Shown here piece after piece: positions 32,393-40,275 of a DNA stretch of 44,523 nt. Both the position numbers and the translations under genes were made by a program. How positions within the stretch are numbered: the first letter of the stretch is position 1; each line of letters begins with the position of its first letter. Origin of the DNA: a virus. The notes under the pieces are model-generated. The model did not search any database and was not told where the DNA came from. It saw only the letters and a program-made list of their open reading frames with translations. Location of the stretch: positions 1-44,523 of IMG/VR virus record IMGVR_UViG_3300048079_000016. One strand, given 5' to 3'.

Positions 32393-32691
32393 GCGGGGGC
32401 CTCCTGTTTGATATGGTAGCCGGTGCCATCGCCCATGACCTTCCACCGGCTAGCGCGGTTCTTCACCATCTTGGCGTTGATAGCGGCTTGGAGGCCGGGA
32501 AGGCTGGCGAGGGTGATGACGACATTGGCGGCTTCTTCGAGAACGGTCAGCTCATCGCATCCAAGCGATATGGTTTCGGTCAGCTCGTCCATTTCCTCGG
32601 AGGCGCGTTCGACGACACGGCTGAAGGTAGCCTTGCCGAACGTGGAGCAGGCCCACTGGCGGATGCCGGGAAGGGTTTCTGTCTGGGTCAT
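32389..32691 (-). CDS. MazG-like nucleotide pyrophosphohydrolase
   Basis: A 100-aa all-helical protein with RVVERASEEMDELTETISLG and ELTVLEEAANVVITLASLPG, the paired acidic helices of MazG/dUTPase-like NTP pyrophosphatases, and the ending NRASRWKVMGDGTGYHIK, which is common in phage MazG-like proteins. The usual ExxD of the second helix is ExxN here, so activity is uncertain. It would clean or rebalance nucleotide pools. ATGA overlap with the upstream gene and TTGA overlap with the downstream one. Confidence 0.7.
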   Translation of the reverse strand: MTQTETLPGIRQWACSTFGKATFSRVVERASEEMDELTETISLGCDELTVLEEAANVVITLASLPGLQAAINAKMVKNRASRWKVMGDGTGYHIKQEAPA

Positions 32692-32954
32692 TTCTCGATC
32701 TCGATGTTGAGGGCTGTCAGGAACAGCTCGTCACGCTCCCGGAGGAAGTCGATCAGGGCTTCCACATCCACGCTCGTAAGGGCGAGGGATTGGGTTCCGT
32801 TGGGCGTTGCGACTGTGAGGCTTCCGCCGCGCACGCCCTGCTTCAGCATCCCACGGAGGGCGCAGAGGCGATTGGACGTAGCGCCAGCGATGCGGGCCTC
32901 CCGCTCCGTTAAGAGAGCAGGAGGCTTATAGATGGTCAGGTCGGTGGTTGGCAT
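32688..32954 (-). CDS. Hypothetical 88-aa protein
   Basis: It begins MPTTDLTIYKPPALLTEREA at ATG 32954, two bases after the DNA polymerase stop; the longer frame runs into the polymerase gene. It has basic helical content and a C-terminal acidic helix (VDVEALIDFLRERDELFLTA). It overlaps the MazG-like gene by four bases (ATGA). Family not recognised. Confidence 0.65.
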   Translation of the reverse strand: MPTTDLTIYKPPALLTEREARIAGATSNRLCALRGMLKQGVRGGSLTVATPNGTQSLALTSVDVEALIDFLRERDELFLTALNIEIEK

Positions 32955-32956
32955 GT

Positions 32957-34948
32957 TTAGTGGCACTCTGCCCAGTTGAGGCCCTGCTTCACATCCACAT
33001 CTAAGGGACACTGAAAGTTAAAGGGCTTACCTGCGTTGCGCCCCGTAGAGCGGATGATGTCAGCGGCTATCCCCTCCACATGCTGCACCTGCTTGCCTTT
33101 GGCATCGACGGTGTAGTGGACTTGGTAGAGGGCAGGATCGTCTCTGAAGGCGAGTTGGTATTCATCGTGCGACCATGAGAGGAACACATAGTCCCCATCC
33201 CAGCCATGCTTCAGGCCAGCGGCCTTCAGCTCATCGTCACAGTCAGCGCCCCACTGCTTGCAGATGACAGCCCCTGCGTTTTGCAGGCGCATGTTGAGCG
33301 CAGAGTGTTCGGAGCGGATCGGGATTTTGCGGAAGTCTATGCCTCTGATCCAACCACGGGCAGCGCCTGTGGCCTTCTCTTGGCGTTGGCCGGTCTTGGG
33401 GTTGACGTAGCCAGCGGGCTTGCCTCTGACTTGCTCTATGAGGCCCTTGAGGCCGGGGGTCTTCTCTAGGAACGCGGCCTTGAGCGTGCGGCCTGCCCCA
33501 CGGCCTTTGCCAGCGATGGAGCCAATCTTCTCATCCCCCGCCCCGTAAAGGAAGGCGTAGATGAAGGTCTTGGCTTTATCGCGATCTGGGAGGCCAGCGG
33601 CGTGCTGATTGGTCGTGTGAACATCGCCTTGAGTGACGATGCGGGCGTAGTTCCCTCCGTCCCCAGCAAGGGATAGATCAGAGGCGAGACAGCGAAGCTC
33701 TAAGCCTGCTTGGTCTGCCCCAAGCTGAACCCATCCAGTAGGGACATGGAACAGCGCTCGACATTCCCGCCCGAACTCACTCGATACACGAGGGACTTGC
33801 GATATGTTGGGGTGAGAGTGGGTCGAGCGGCCTGTGACGGTGCCGTTTGGTGTGTAGCGTGCATGGATTTTACCTTCTCTTGCGACCTTCAGCCACGCTT
33901 GGTTTCCTTCGGACAGTTGGCCGATGCGCTTTTCGAGCAGGAAGAACCTTGCGAGGACTTTGGCCTCTGGGAACGGGAGATTGGAGAGGACATCATCGTC
34001 CACGATTGCCTTGCCGTTGTCGGTGAAGGCGGAGGGCTTCCAACCGTATTTGTCGGTCAGGCGGTCAGCGATATGATCGCGGCTCGCAGGGTTGAACTCG
34101 AACTCCTTCCACCGCTCGACCGGGACGCCCACGACATAGCCGAGGGTCCGGTTGGAGCGCTTGGGGTAGAAGTCGGGGAGGCGAACCTTCCAGTTGGGGA
34201 ACAGGTTGAGCAGGGAGACGCGAAGTTCCTCGCGCTCGTCAACGAGACGGCCAAGTAGCTCCGCAGCGGCGGCGACGTTGAAGGGGAAGCCGTTCGTCTC
34301 GATCTGGAAGCAGAGGCGAGCGATGCGGTGTTCGAGGGTCAGGGACTGCTCGGAGGGCTGGTGAGCCATGAGCTTGGAGTGCAGTAGGAGCGTGACCGCC
34401 CCGTCCTGCATCATGTAATCGAACATCTCTTCGGTGAAGGTCTGCCAGTCGCCTCCGTCGAAGTCGCCCTTATGCTCCCCAAGGCGATAACCCCACGCGG
34501 CGAGCGAGTGAGAGCCGATCATCTTGGCAGGGAACGGGGGTGGGACAGGCTTGCGCCACTGGTATGGCTCAAGGTTGTTGACGATGCGTTCGGCTTGTTC
34601 AGCCTCGAACTCGGAATACTCACGCCACTGGCGGGCGCGGATGAAGTCGGTGGCCTTGATGTCGGGCCAGATGAGCCGACCGAGGACCATAGTGTCGTAG
34701 AACTTGATGTGCTTCAGGCTCTCCCTCGTGTGAGGATAGAGCTTGTAGATGACCTGTTCGTCGAACTTGATCCCGTTGTGGAACCAAACTTCGTCAGCCT
34801 TCTCTAGCTCGGCAAGGTATTCGTCTATCTCGTTAGGCCGGAAGCCTCGCGCCTCCTGTGTGTCGATGTTGACTAGGACTGCGCAGTGGATGGTGGTGAC
34901 AGCTTCTAGGAAGCCGTTGGTCTCGGTGTCGGAAATGTAGCGGAGCAA
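32957..34948 (-). CDS. DNA polymerase, family A (T7 gp5-like)
   Basis: A 663-aa replicative polymerase. The 3'-5' exonuclease domain starts at once with YISDTETNGF (ExoI) and continues with WFHNGIKFDEQVI and FDYMMQDGAVTLLL. The polymerase domain has motif A LGADQAGLELRCLASDLS, motif B RDKAKTFIYAFLYGAGDEKI with Tyr as in T7, and motif C FLSWSHDEYQLAF. The start is TTG at 34948; the ExoI motif six residues in leaves little choice. It would act with the gp4-like helicase and gp2.5-like protein of this phage. Slightly shorter than T7 gp5 (704). Confidence 0.95.
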   Translation of the reverse strand: MLRYISDTETNGFLEAVTTIHCAVLVNIDTQEARGFRPNEIDEYLAELEKADEVWFHNGIKFDEQVIYKLYPHTRESLKHIKFYDTMVLGRLIWPDIKATDFIRARQWREYSEFEAEQAERIVNNLEPYQWRKPVPPPFPAKMIGSHSLAAWGYRLGEHKGDFDGGDWQTFTEEMFDYMMQDGAVTLLLHSKLMAHQPSEQSLTLEHRIARLCFQIETNGFPFNVAAAAELLGRLVDEREELRVSLLNLFPNWKVRLPDFYPKRSNRTLGYVVGVPVERWKEFEFNPASRDHIADRLTDKYGWKPSAFTDNGKAIVDDDVLSNLPFPEAKVLARFFLLEKRIGQLSEGNQAWLKVAREGKIHARYTPNGTVTGRSTHSHPNISQVPRVSSEFGRECRALFHVPTGWVQLGADQAGLELRCLASDLSLAGDGGNYARIVTQGDVHTTNQHAAGLPDRDKAKTFIYAFLYGAGDEKIGSIAGKGRGAGRTLKAAFLEKTPGLKGLIEQVRGKPAGYVNPKTGQRQEKATGAARGWIRGIDFRKIPIRSEHSALNMRLQNAGAVICKQWGADCDDELKAAGLKHGWDGDYVFLSWSHDEYQLAFRDDPALYQVHYTVDAKGKQVQHVEGIAADIIRSTGRNAGKPFNFQCPLDVDVKQGLNWAECH

Positions 34949-35193
34949 GTGTCGGTGTCAGTCTGGGTTGATGAGGGGACTAGGCGCAGTGCTGGAAGCT
35001 CTGCCCAGAGCGACTGTCGTTCCTGCTGCGCACGCTGAAGCGCCCAAGCAGTTCCTTGGTTGGAACCACCCGGCACAGCTATCTTGCGGCGCAGGGAAAC
35101 GATCAGTCGGCTCTTGGTGGCGAGTTCCTGCATGATGGTCGCAGGGTCCCTCTCGCCCGCTTCGACGGCGGGACCGGGGGTTTCAGGGGTCAT
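34906..35193 (-). CDS. Hypothetical protein between helicase and polymerase
   Basis: A 95-aa protein, start MTPETPGPAVEAGERDPATI at ATG 35193, eight bases after the primase-helicase stop. The centre is a basic helix (MQELATKSRLIVSLRRKIAV) and a further helix (WALQRAQQERQSLWAELPAL); the C-terminus is Ser/Thr-rich and overlaps the polymerase start by 43 bases. Family not recognised. Confidence 0.6.
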   Translation of the reverse strand: MTPETPGPAVEAGERDPATIMQELATKSRLIVSLRRKIAVPGGSNQGTAWALQRAQQERQSLWAELPALRLVPSSTQTDTDTCSATFPTPRPTAS

Positions 35194-35201
35194 TGTGGCT
35201 T

Positions 35202-36860
35202 TCAGACTTGGAGGGACTGGCCCTCTTCGGTCGAAGGAAAGAGGCACTCGGAGATGAGGCCCTTGATGGTGTCGTAGGCGAGCGTGATGGTCTTGCCGGT
35301 GGCTCGCCCGGTGTAGCGGTCCTTGAGGACGCGGAAGGTCGTCTGCTGCGCGATCTCGGGGTCTTCGTGCTGGGGGTTGCGCTCAAGCCCGAAGGCAAAG
35401 TGCGCCCAGAAGCCGATCGCTCGACTGCCCTTGAAGTGGCGAAGCATGACCCGACCACCTTCCTCGTGCGGCTTCCCTTCAGGGGTCGCCAAGTGGGAGA
35501 TGACATGGATGACCACGCCCAGCTCCTGCGCCATGAGCGCAAGTTCCTTGGTGATGATCTCTAGGCTCTCACGTTCCTTCGAGGGGTCAGCGAGAGCGGT
35601 CAGGTGGTCGATATAGAAGTGCTTCACGCCGAGAGCGTGGGCCATGTATCGGATGCGGGCGGCAATCTGATCCCATGACGCAGAGGCGAAGTTGCCTCCA
35701 AGGTAGAGCTTGCCGGTGGCCTCGACCTTAGCGAAGGCTTCGTCCAGCTCGGCCTGCGTCCAGCTCCCGTCAGGGATATGGAACTGCTTGCCTGCGGACT
35801 TGCCGACGATGCGCTTGCCGGTCTCGCTTGGGGGCTGCTCAAGGTAGATGCAGGCGGTGGGTATCCCCAGCTCCATGACATCGAACTCGATCTGCTGCGT
35901 GAACAGATCGGTCTTGCCTACCCCGGTGCCTGCGCCGAAGTAGTAAACTTCACCATCCCGGCGTCCGAACGTCAGCTCGGTCAGGGTGGGAAGGAACCAC
36001 GGTCGGCCCATGCTGACAGGGGCGAGGACTTCAGCCTTGATGTCCGAGAGCGTGAAGATGCCTTCGGGCTGGTAGGGCTTGGCGTTCCAGAAGGCGCTTG
36101 TGATCGCACTGGCCTTGCCAGCTACGAGCGCCTCGTTGGCGTCCTTGAAGCCTTCGATGACAGCGACGAACACCTTGCCCAGAGGCAGGATTTCCGCGCA
36201 CTGCTCGGCAGCGTGACGCCCCGGATCGTCATCGTCGAACATGAGGACGATCTTGTCGAACTCACATATCCATTCGTAGTGACGCTTGATGTCGTTGAGG
36301 GCGTTGCCTGCGCCCGCTGTAAGCGAGACGACAGGATACTTGCAGTCCTGCACCTGTGAGACGGAGAGACAGTCGATCTCCCCTTCGGTGATGATGAGGG
36401 AGCGCCTGTCGCCACGCCAGAGATGCTGGCCGAACAGGGGTAGCTTGGTGCCGCTCGCCTTGAGGACCGGGAAGTCCTCCTTGTTCGGCAGGCGGACCTT
36501 CTGCGCTACAAGCTCGCGGGTCTCGGGGTCTCGGAAGTGAGTGAAGTGGCAGGGCTTGCCGTTGAACTCCCCGATCCCATAGTCGAAGAAGCGGCAAGTC
36601 TTCTCTGACAGCGCCCGCTTGGGGAGGCCAGAGATCGTGTAGTGGATGGGATTGAAAGATCGTTCGGGCCGGGACGCAGCCTCCGAGGCCACGCGCTCCG
36701 CAACGTCTCCATCTGCCTTCTCGTAATACTTGCAGGATGGAGTGAAGCAGTGTGCGTGGCCGTCAGAGTAGCGCCCCAGATTGTTGCGAGAACCGCAGCC
36801 GGGGCAGCTTTCCTTCGCAACGAAGACGCTATCACTAGCGTCATCATCGTATGGGGGCAT
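35202..36860 (-). CDS. Primase-helicase, T7 gp4-like
   Basis: A 552-aa bifunctional replication protein. The zinc-binding domain has Cys19, Cys22, Cys38 and Cys43 (ESCPGCGSRNN; HCFTPSCKYY). TOPRIM primase motifs follow: LIITEGEIDCLSVSQ and IVLMFDDDDPGRHAAEQC. The RecA-like helicase has Walker A YFGAGTGVGKTDLF, ACIYLEQPPSE, the HFYIDHLTALAD Walker B region, VIHVISHLATPEGK and HFKGSRAIGFWAHFAFGLER. Size matches T7 gp4A (566). It unwinds the fork and makes primers for the gp5-like polymerase. Confidence 0.95.
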   Translation of the reverse strand: MPPYDDDASDSVFVAKESCPGCGSRNNLGRYSDGHAHCFTPSCKYYEKADGDVAERVASEAASRPERSFNPIHYTISGLPKRALSEKTCRFFDYGIGEFNGKPCHFTHFRDPETRELVAQKVRLPNKEDFPVLKASGTKLPLFGQHLWRGDRRSLIITEGEIDCLSVSQVQDCKYPVVSLTAGAGNALNDIKRHYEWICEFDKIVLMFDDDDPGRHAAEQCAEILPLGKVFVAVIEGFKDANEALVAGKASAITSAFWNAKPYQPEGIFTLSDIKAEVLAPVSMGRPWFLPTLTELTFGRRDGEVYYFGAGTGVGKTDLFTQQIEFDVMELGIPTACIYLEQPPSETGKRIVGKSAGKQFHIPDGSWTQAELDEAFAKVEATGKLYLGGNFASASWDQIAARIRYMAHALGVKHFYIDHLTALADPSKERESLEIITKELALMAQELGVVIHVISHLATPEGKPHEEGGRVMLRHFKGSRAIGFWAHFAFGLERNPQHEDPEIAQQTTFRVLKDRYTGRATGKTITLAYDTIKGLISECLFPSTEEGQSLQV

Positions 36861-36868
36861 TGTAACCT

Positions 36869-37429
36869 TTAGGCGTAGGTGATCGTAGCGACCGGAGGCG
36901 TCGTGTTAGGGACGAACTTCCGCGCTACGGTCTTCAGAGCGAAGAACTCCTTGCCGGGGTTGATCTTGGCGAGGCGTGCGGCTTCGGTGAGCGCTCCCTG
37001 TTCCGTGGTGTGCTGGAAGCGAGGGGTCGAGTAGCCGGGAGCCGAAGTCCAGACGAGCCAGAAGCCCTTCGGCAAGGCCCAAGGCGCTGAAGCCGCGGCG
37101 GGTGCCTGTGGTGCCACGGTAGGCAGGCTGACCGGATCGTAAACGAGGCGGATATGGCTGCCAGCCGAGGGGATGGTCCCATCGGCGCGGACATACCAAT
37201 CCTTGCGTCTCCATGCGTGTCCACTTTCCTGAAGCGGGAAGGCACGCTCGAAGGTGACGCAGAGTAATCTGCTGCTGCTGCTGTCGCGCATGGCCTTGAG
37301 GACACGGATGCCGTCCATGGTGCGGAAGTCCGTGGCGTTGTATTCCGTCAGGTCAGGCTGAAACCACGAAGGGGCGGCAGGTCGCTGATCGGCAGGAACG
37401 CCTGACCAGATGCTCTTCCCGCCAATCAC
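36869..37429 (-). CDS. Hypothetical 186-aa protein
   Basis: A GTG start at 37429 overlaps the stop of the 87-aa gene (GTGA). The protein has a beta-rich N-terminal half (SSRLLCVTFERAFPLQESGH; WYVRADGTIPSAGSHIRLVY), an Ala/Pro linker (APQAPAAASAPWALPKGFWL) and a C-terminal segment with FFALKTVARKFVPNTTPPVA. It directly precedes the primase-helicase gene. No family or catalytic motif is recognised. Confidence 0.7.
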   Translation of the reverse strand: MIGGKSIWSGVPADQRPAAPSWFQPDLTEYNATDFRTMDGIRVLKAMRDSSSSRLLCVTFERAFPLQESGHAWRRKDWYVRADGTIPSAGSHIRLVYDPVSLPTVAPQAPAAASAPWALPKGFWLVWTSAPGYSTPRFQHTTEQGALTEAARLAKINPGKEFFALKTVARKFVPNTTPPVATITYA

Positions 37430-37689
37430 TTGACGAGGCCCCCGATGTTGTGGAGAAGCTTGTAGGCAGCGTTCACATCAGCATCGACAGCCTTGCGGAG
37501 TGCGGTCAGGTCGGTGATCGCCTGCTGGACAACGGCGAGCTTGCGGACATCGCGGTCGATAGCGTTCTCGATGGTGGCTTCGATCTTGGCGATCTTGGTC
37601 AGGAGGCCAGCGACGTTCGGGGTGATGCGGTCGGTGATCGTCCGCTTGATGCGAGATGCAAAGCGAGCGAAGAGGGTCTTGATGCTCAT
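37426..37689 (-). CDS. Hypothetical helical protein, 87 aa
   Basis: It begins with a basic amphipathic segment (MSIKTLFARFASRIKRTITD) followed by a long helix with heptad-like spacing (LLTKIAKIEATIENAIDRDV; VQQAITDLTALRKAVDADVN). It is probably a coiled-coil oligomer. ATG 37689, 19 bases after the preceding small membrane gene. Family not recognised. Confidence 0.7.
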   Translation of the reverse strand: MSIKTLFARFASRIKRTITDRITPNVAGLLTKIAKIEATIENAIDRDVRKLAVVQQAITDLTALRKAVDADVNAAYKLLHNIGGLVK

Positions 37690-37708
37690 GGTGAGATAGT
37701 CCTAATTG

Positions 37709-37858
37709 TCAGGAGAAATACATCCCCAAGCCCAGCGACGTTGCGAAGGCCCACGCAATAAACGCATGGCCGATCAGCAACTTCATGTCGTAAGGCTCGA
37801 AGCGTGTATCGTTGTTCTCGGGGTCGTTCGGATCAGGATCGAACGGTGAAGCGAACAT
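37709..37858 (-). CDS. Small membrane protein, 49 aa
   Basis: The ATG overlaps the stop of the wHTH gene (TGATG). The protein has an acidic hydrophilic N-terminus (MFASPFDPDPNDPENNDTRF) then a hydrophobic C-terminal helix (LLIGHAFIAWAFATSLGLGM) ending YFS. The stop/start overlap and the exact fill of the gap support it. Function unknown. Confidence 0.6.
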   Translation of the reverse strand: MFASPFDPDPNDPENNDTRFEPYDMKLLIGHAFIAWAFATSLGLGMYFS

Positions 37859-38106
37859 CAGCCGTTGAAGCTGTAGCGCATGTAGCGCTGCCCAGTTGTC
37901 GGGTGCTTCTTCCAGACGCCGACCACCTTGAAGCCTTCGTCACGGATTTCCGTGATGCGGCGGGTGAGGCTCTGGACGCTGTGATCCATGAGGGCTTCCC
38001 GCTGCGTGATGGTGCCAGCGGTCGAGAGATGCGACAGGACCATGCGGGCCTGCGGCGATAGGCGGAGCTTGTTCGGCTCTGCGACCTTCTTGGTGTTCTT
38101 GGTCAT
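37858..38106 (-). CDS. Small winged-helix DNA-binding protein
   Basis: An 82-aa protein whose body reads LSPQARMVLSHLSTAGTITQ, REALMDHSVQSLTRRITEIR, DEGFKVVGVWKKHPTTGQRY, a clear winged-helix pattern of the phage helix-turn-helix-56 kind. Its basic N-terminus may contact DNA. It overlaps the TM-protein gene upstream and the small membrane gene downstream by one to three bases. It may regulate transcription in the replication block. Confidence 0.7.
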   Translation of the reverse strand: MTKNTKKVAEPNKLRLSPQARMVLSHLSTAGTITQREALMDHSVQSLTRRITEIRDEGFKVVGVWKKHPTTGQRYMRYSFNG

Positions 38107-38342
38107 CAGATTTTCGATCCTTTACGGATGGTAGCGGTCAGGTCCCGCAGGGTGCGCGGAACGTCGAAGCGGAGGAGATAGTAGAGATCGGTCCCGATGC
38201 TGACGAAGGCATCCCCGATGTAGAAGGCCACGCCAGCGATGATGGCGACGACGATCATGAGCGGGAGCAGGAGCAGCGCCACGAGGGCGAGAAGCGAGCG
38301 ACCCAAGCGGGTGTTCGCGGAGTTGACGATACGGCGGATCAT
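38106..38342 (-). CDS. Small membrane protein, 78 aa
   Basis: A basic N-terminus (MIRRIVNSANTRLGRS) followed by a long hydrophobic stretch (LLALVALLLLPLMIVVAIIA, GVAFYIGDAFVSIG), which may be one long or two short helices, and a charged C-terminus (DVPRTLRDLTATIRKGSKI). It lies after the lysozyme gene cluster and could be a lysis accessory, but no holin family is recognised. Confidence 0.68.
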   Translation of the reverse strand: MIRRIVNSANTRLGRSLLALVALLLLPLMIVVAIIAGVAFYIGDAFVSIGTDLYYLLRFDVPRTLRDLTATIRKGSKI

Positions 38343-38349
38343 GGTGGTG

Positions 38350-38544
38350 TTACTTCTTTCGCTTAGGAGCGGCTTGCCGCTTGGCGGAGATCGTGAGGAA
38401 GGCAGGCGGGTTGGTGCGGAAGGCTTCGAGAGCCAGCGCGTCTGCTGCGAAGTCGAGAGCGTCAGCGTAGGTCGAATAGACCACGGTGCCGTAGGTCGGG
38501 ATGATGCGCTTCACGAAGGCAGCTCCACGCGGTTCATCAGCCAT
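38350..38544 (-). CDS. Hypothetical 64-aa protein
   Basis: ATG 38544 lies inside the end of the lysozyme gene (34-base overlap). The sequence (MADEPRGAAFVKRIIPTYGT, VVYSTYADALDFAADALALE) looks like a compact beta-helix unit with a Lys/Arg tail (SAKRQAAPKRKK). Family not recognised. Seven bases separate it from the next gene. Confidence 0.6.
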   Translation of the reverse strand: MADEPRGAAFVKRIIPTYGTVVYSTYADALDFAADALALEAFRTNPPAFLTISAKRQAAPKRKK

Positions 38545-39062
38545 CCGTAGAGGAAGGCTTCATCCTTGGGGCGCGTCTCGGCGAGCATGATGTAGCGAGC
38601 GCCTTGGAGGCAGTTGAGTGCCTTGAGCAGGACGGTTTCAGCATCCTCCAATCCACGGCGCTTCACGAGGCCGTTGAGAGCGCCGATGGTTCCGTTGCCA
38701 ATCGCACCGTCCACGGTCAGGTCAGCGTAGTCCTTGCCGCCATTGTTGAGGGCGTTGAGGGCTTGCTGAAGGAACTTGGAGGCCATGCCGGTCCCCATGT
38801 TGACGCCAGTGTCGAACAGCTCGGCAGCGAGGGAAGCGGAAACGCCCGCAACCTTGCCGAAACCGGGCTTATGGAAATACTGGTTGCGGTAGATGGTGAG
38901 GGCGTCTTCCTTCTTCATGTCACGCATGGAGCCGCTGAAGCCATTGGCTCGGGCGGTGCCGATGGTGATGCCGAAGTTGGTCTCTCCGCCGCTGTCACGC
39001 GGATCGTTGACGTAGCCGCCCTCGACCTTGACGAGATCGGCTAGGAGTTTGTCGATGTTCAT
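38511..39062 (-). CDS. Endolysin, GH108 family lysozyme
   Basis: A 183-aa peptidoglycan hydrolase. The N-terminal VKVEGGYVNDPRDSGGETNF then GITI carries the EGGY signature with catalytic Glu14. DALTIYRNQYFHKPGFGKVA, AELFDTGVNMGTGMASKFLQ and VDGAIGNGTIGALNGLV (the family peptidoglycan-binding-like part) follow. No signal peptide is seen, so it needs the holins at 1.3-1.9 kb. It sits between endonuclease I and primase genes, the place of T7 gp3.5 lysozyme, though from an unrelated family. Confidence 0.9.
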   Translation of the reverse strand: MNIDKLLADLVKVEGGYVNDPRDSGGETNFGITIGTARANGFSGSMRDMKKEDALTIYRNQYFHKPGFGKVAGVSASLAAELFDTGVNMGTGMASKFLQQALNALNNGGKDYADLTVDGAIGNGTIGALNGLVKRRGLEDAETVLLKALNCLQGARYIMLAETRPKDEAFLYGWLMNRVELPS

Positions 39063-39124
39063 AGGTTACTCGCACAGTTGAACCCAGCGCCGAGAGGCGT
39101 CAGGTCGAGGGGTTGATTGGAGCG

Positions 39125-39556
39125 CTAGGAGGCGCGAGGCTCTTTCAGCCACGCCGCAGGGATGAGTTTCTCGGCATACTTGAAGCCGTGATGGTCAGCC
39201 CACTTCCCATGGGTCGTCGGAGACCCCTTGTAGATGGGAGCGTTGGCGCGACTGAAGACGAGCCGGATGTCTAGCTCGGGGTGCTGCTGCTTGATGAGGA
39301 TATGCTTCTTGCGGTCTTCCGCGTCGAAGATGCCCTTGCTCTCAACGATGATGCCGTTGGCGAGCAGCACGAAGTCAGGCGTGTAGGTGGCGTTGCGCTC
39401 TGGGACGACATAGCTGATCTTCAGCTTCTCATACTCGAACGGCACGCCCTTCGACTTGAGATCGTCGGAGATGCGGAGTTCGAGGCCAGAGCGAAAGCCG
39501 TTGTTCAGGCGTGGTGCCTTCCCAGCGGCTCGATTAGATGTCCAAGGCCGAGCCAT
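39125..39556 (-). CDS. Endonuclease I, T7 gp3-like Holliday-junction resolvase
   Basis: A 143-aa nuclease with the family catalytic set visible: Glu26 (FRSGLELRISDDL), Asp61 (NATYTPDFVLLANG), Glu72 and Lys74 (IIVESKGIFDAEDRK). It resolves branched replication DNA and degrades host DNA. ATG 39556 is chosen over the longer frame, which lies deep in the ssDNA-binding gene; the chosen start still overlaps it by 23 bases. Same order as in T7 (gp2.5, gp3). Confidence 0.9.
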   Translation of the reverse strand: MARPWTSNRAAGKAPRLNNGFRSGLELRISDDLKSKGVPFEYEKLKISYVVPERNATYTPDFVLLANGIIVESKGIFDAEDRKKHILIKQQHPELDIRLVFSRANAPIYKGSPTTHGKWADHHGFKYAEKLIPAAWLKEPRAS

Positions 39557-40103
39557 CGGTGGCTCCGGTGTCTGCCTTGTCTGCCTTGTCTGCGGTAGTG
39601 TCGTCAGCATCCAGCGAGGGCGCAACGGCGTCCTCCGGGCTGTATTCGTAGCCGTCCTCGATTTCCTCGAAGCCGCACGAGCCGAAGCCGTTCAGTTCCT
39701 TGATCTGGACCTGATTGAACTGCATCGTGACGCCCTTCTCGAAGGGGACGATGTTGCCCATCAGGCGGAGGACCGAACCGCCGCCGACATTGACGCCCTT
39801 GGCGGGTGCGCCCTTGCCGTCGAAGATGGCCGGGGCGTAGTTCGTCTTCATGATGAAAACGATCTCGTTCGCCTCTTCGTCGATGACGAACGGCATGTAG
39901 AGCGTGAGGCCCTTCTTGCCGTGCAGCTCGACCGCAGCGTCCTTCAGCTTCTGGACGAAGGCCAGCGCAGCGGGGTCGCCGCCCGCGCAGACGAGCTTCG
40001 TCTTGAACTTGTTGTCGGCGTATTTCCCCACGGTGTCAGGCTTGGAAATATGCGGATAGCGTGCCGCCCCGAAAGGCGACGTGAATTTGATCTTGTTGCT
40101 CAA
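39534..40103 (-). CDS. Single-stranded DNA-binding protein, T7 gp2.5-like
   Basis: A 189-aa protein. The N-terminus SNKIKFTSPFGAARYPHISK aligns with the start of T7 gp2.5, so the TTG at 40103 is very likely the true start. The OB-fold region contains VNVGGGSVLRLMGNIVPFEK and TMQFNQVQIKELNGFG, matching the GGGS and C-terminal strand region of gp2.5. The last 45 residues are strongly acidic and Asp/Ala-rich, as needed to contact polymerase and helicase. Transcription may start at the element at 40249-40275. Confidence 0.88.
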   Translation of the reverse strand: MSNKIKFTSPFGAARYPHISKPDTVGKYADNKFKTKLVCAGGDPAALAFVQKLKDAAVELHGKKGLTLYMPFVIDEEANEIVFIMKTNYAPAIFDGKGAPAKGVNVGGGSVLRLMGNIVPFEKGVTMQFNQVQIKELNGFGSCGFEEIEDGYEYSPEDAVAPSLDADDTTADKADKADTGATDGSALDI

Positions 40104-40131
40104 AGTTTACTCGGTGGTGTTTGGAATGTGG

Positions 40132-40165
40132 AAAGCCCCCGACCAGCGGCGTGCTGATCGAGGGC
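40132..40165 (-). terminator. Hairpin with short U-run in the gp2.5 leader
   Basis: A 13-bp stem with two mismatches around a 5-base loop, followed on the minus strand by TTT. It lies between the promoter-like element (40249) and the TTG start, so it would be in the 5' leader of the gp2.5 transcript; terminator, attenuator or processing hairpin. Confidence 0.45.
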
Positions 40166-40248
40166 CTTGGAGCAGCTTGCCGGGGTGCGCCGATTAGGGC
40201 GTGGCAGGCTTTGTGGGTCAGGGTGTTCCAGAGCGTTTGTGGGTCTCT

Positions 40249-40275
40249 GGGTATATCAGGGTTATATCCTCAATC
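40249..40275 (-). promoter_or_regulatory. Promoter-like element before the gp2.5 gene
   Basis: A 27-base element identical in 26 positions to 43717-43743 upstream of the RNA polymerase gene, with core GATATAACCCTGATATA. Farther upstream a TTGAGG 18 bases before TATAAC would fit a host sigma70 promoter. It overlaps the last codon of the 73-aa gene. Confidence 0.6.
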
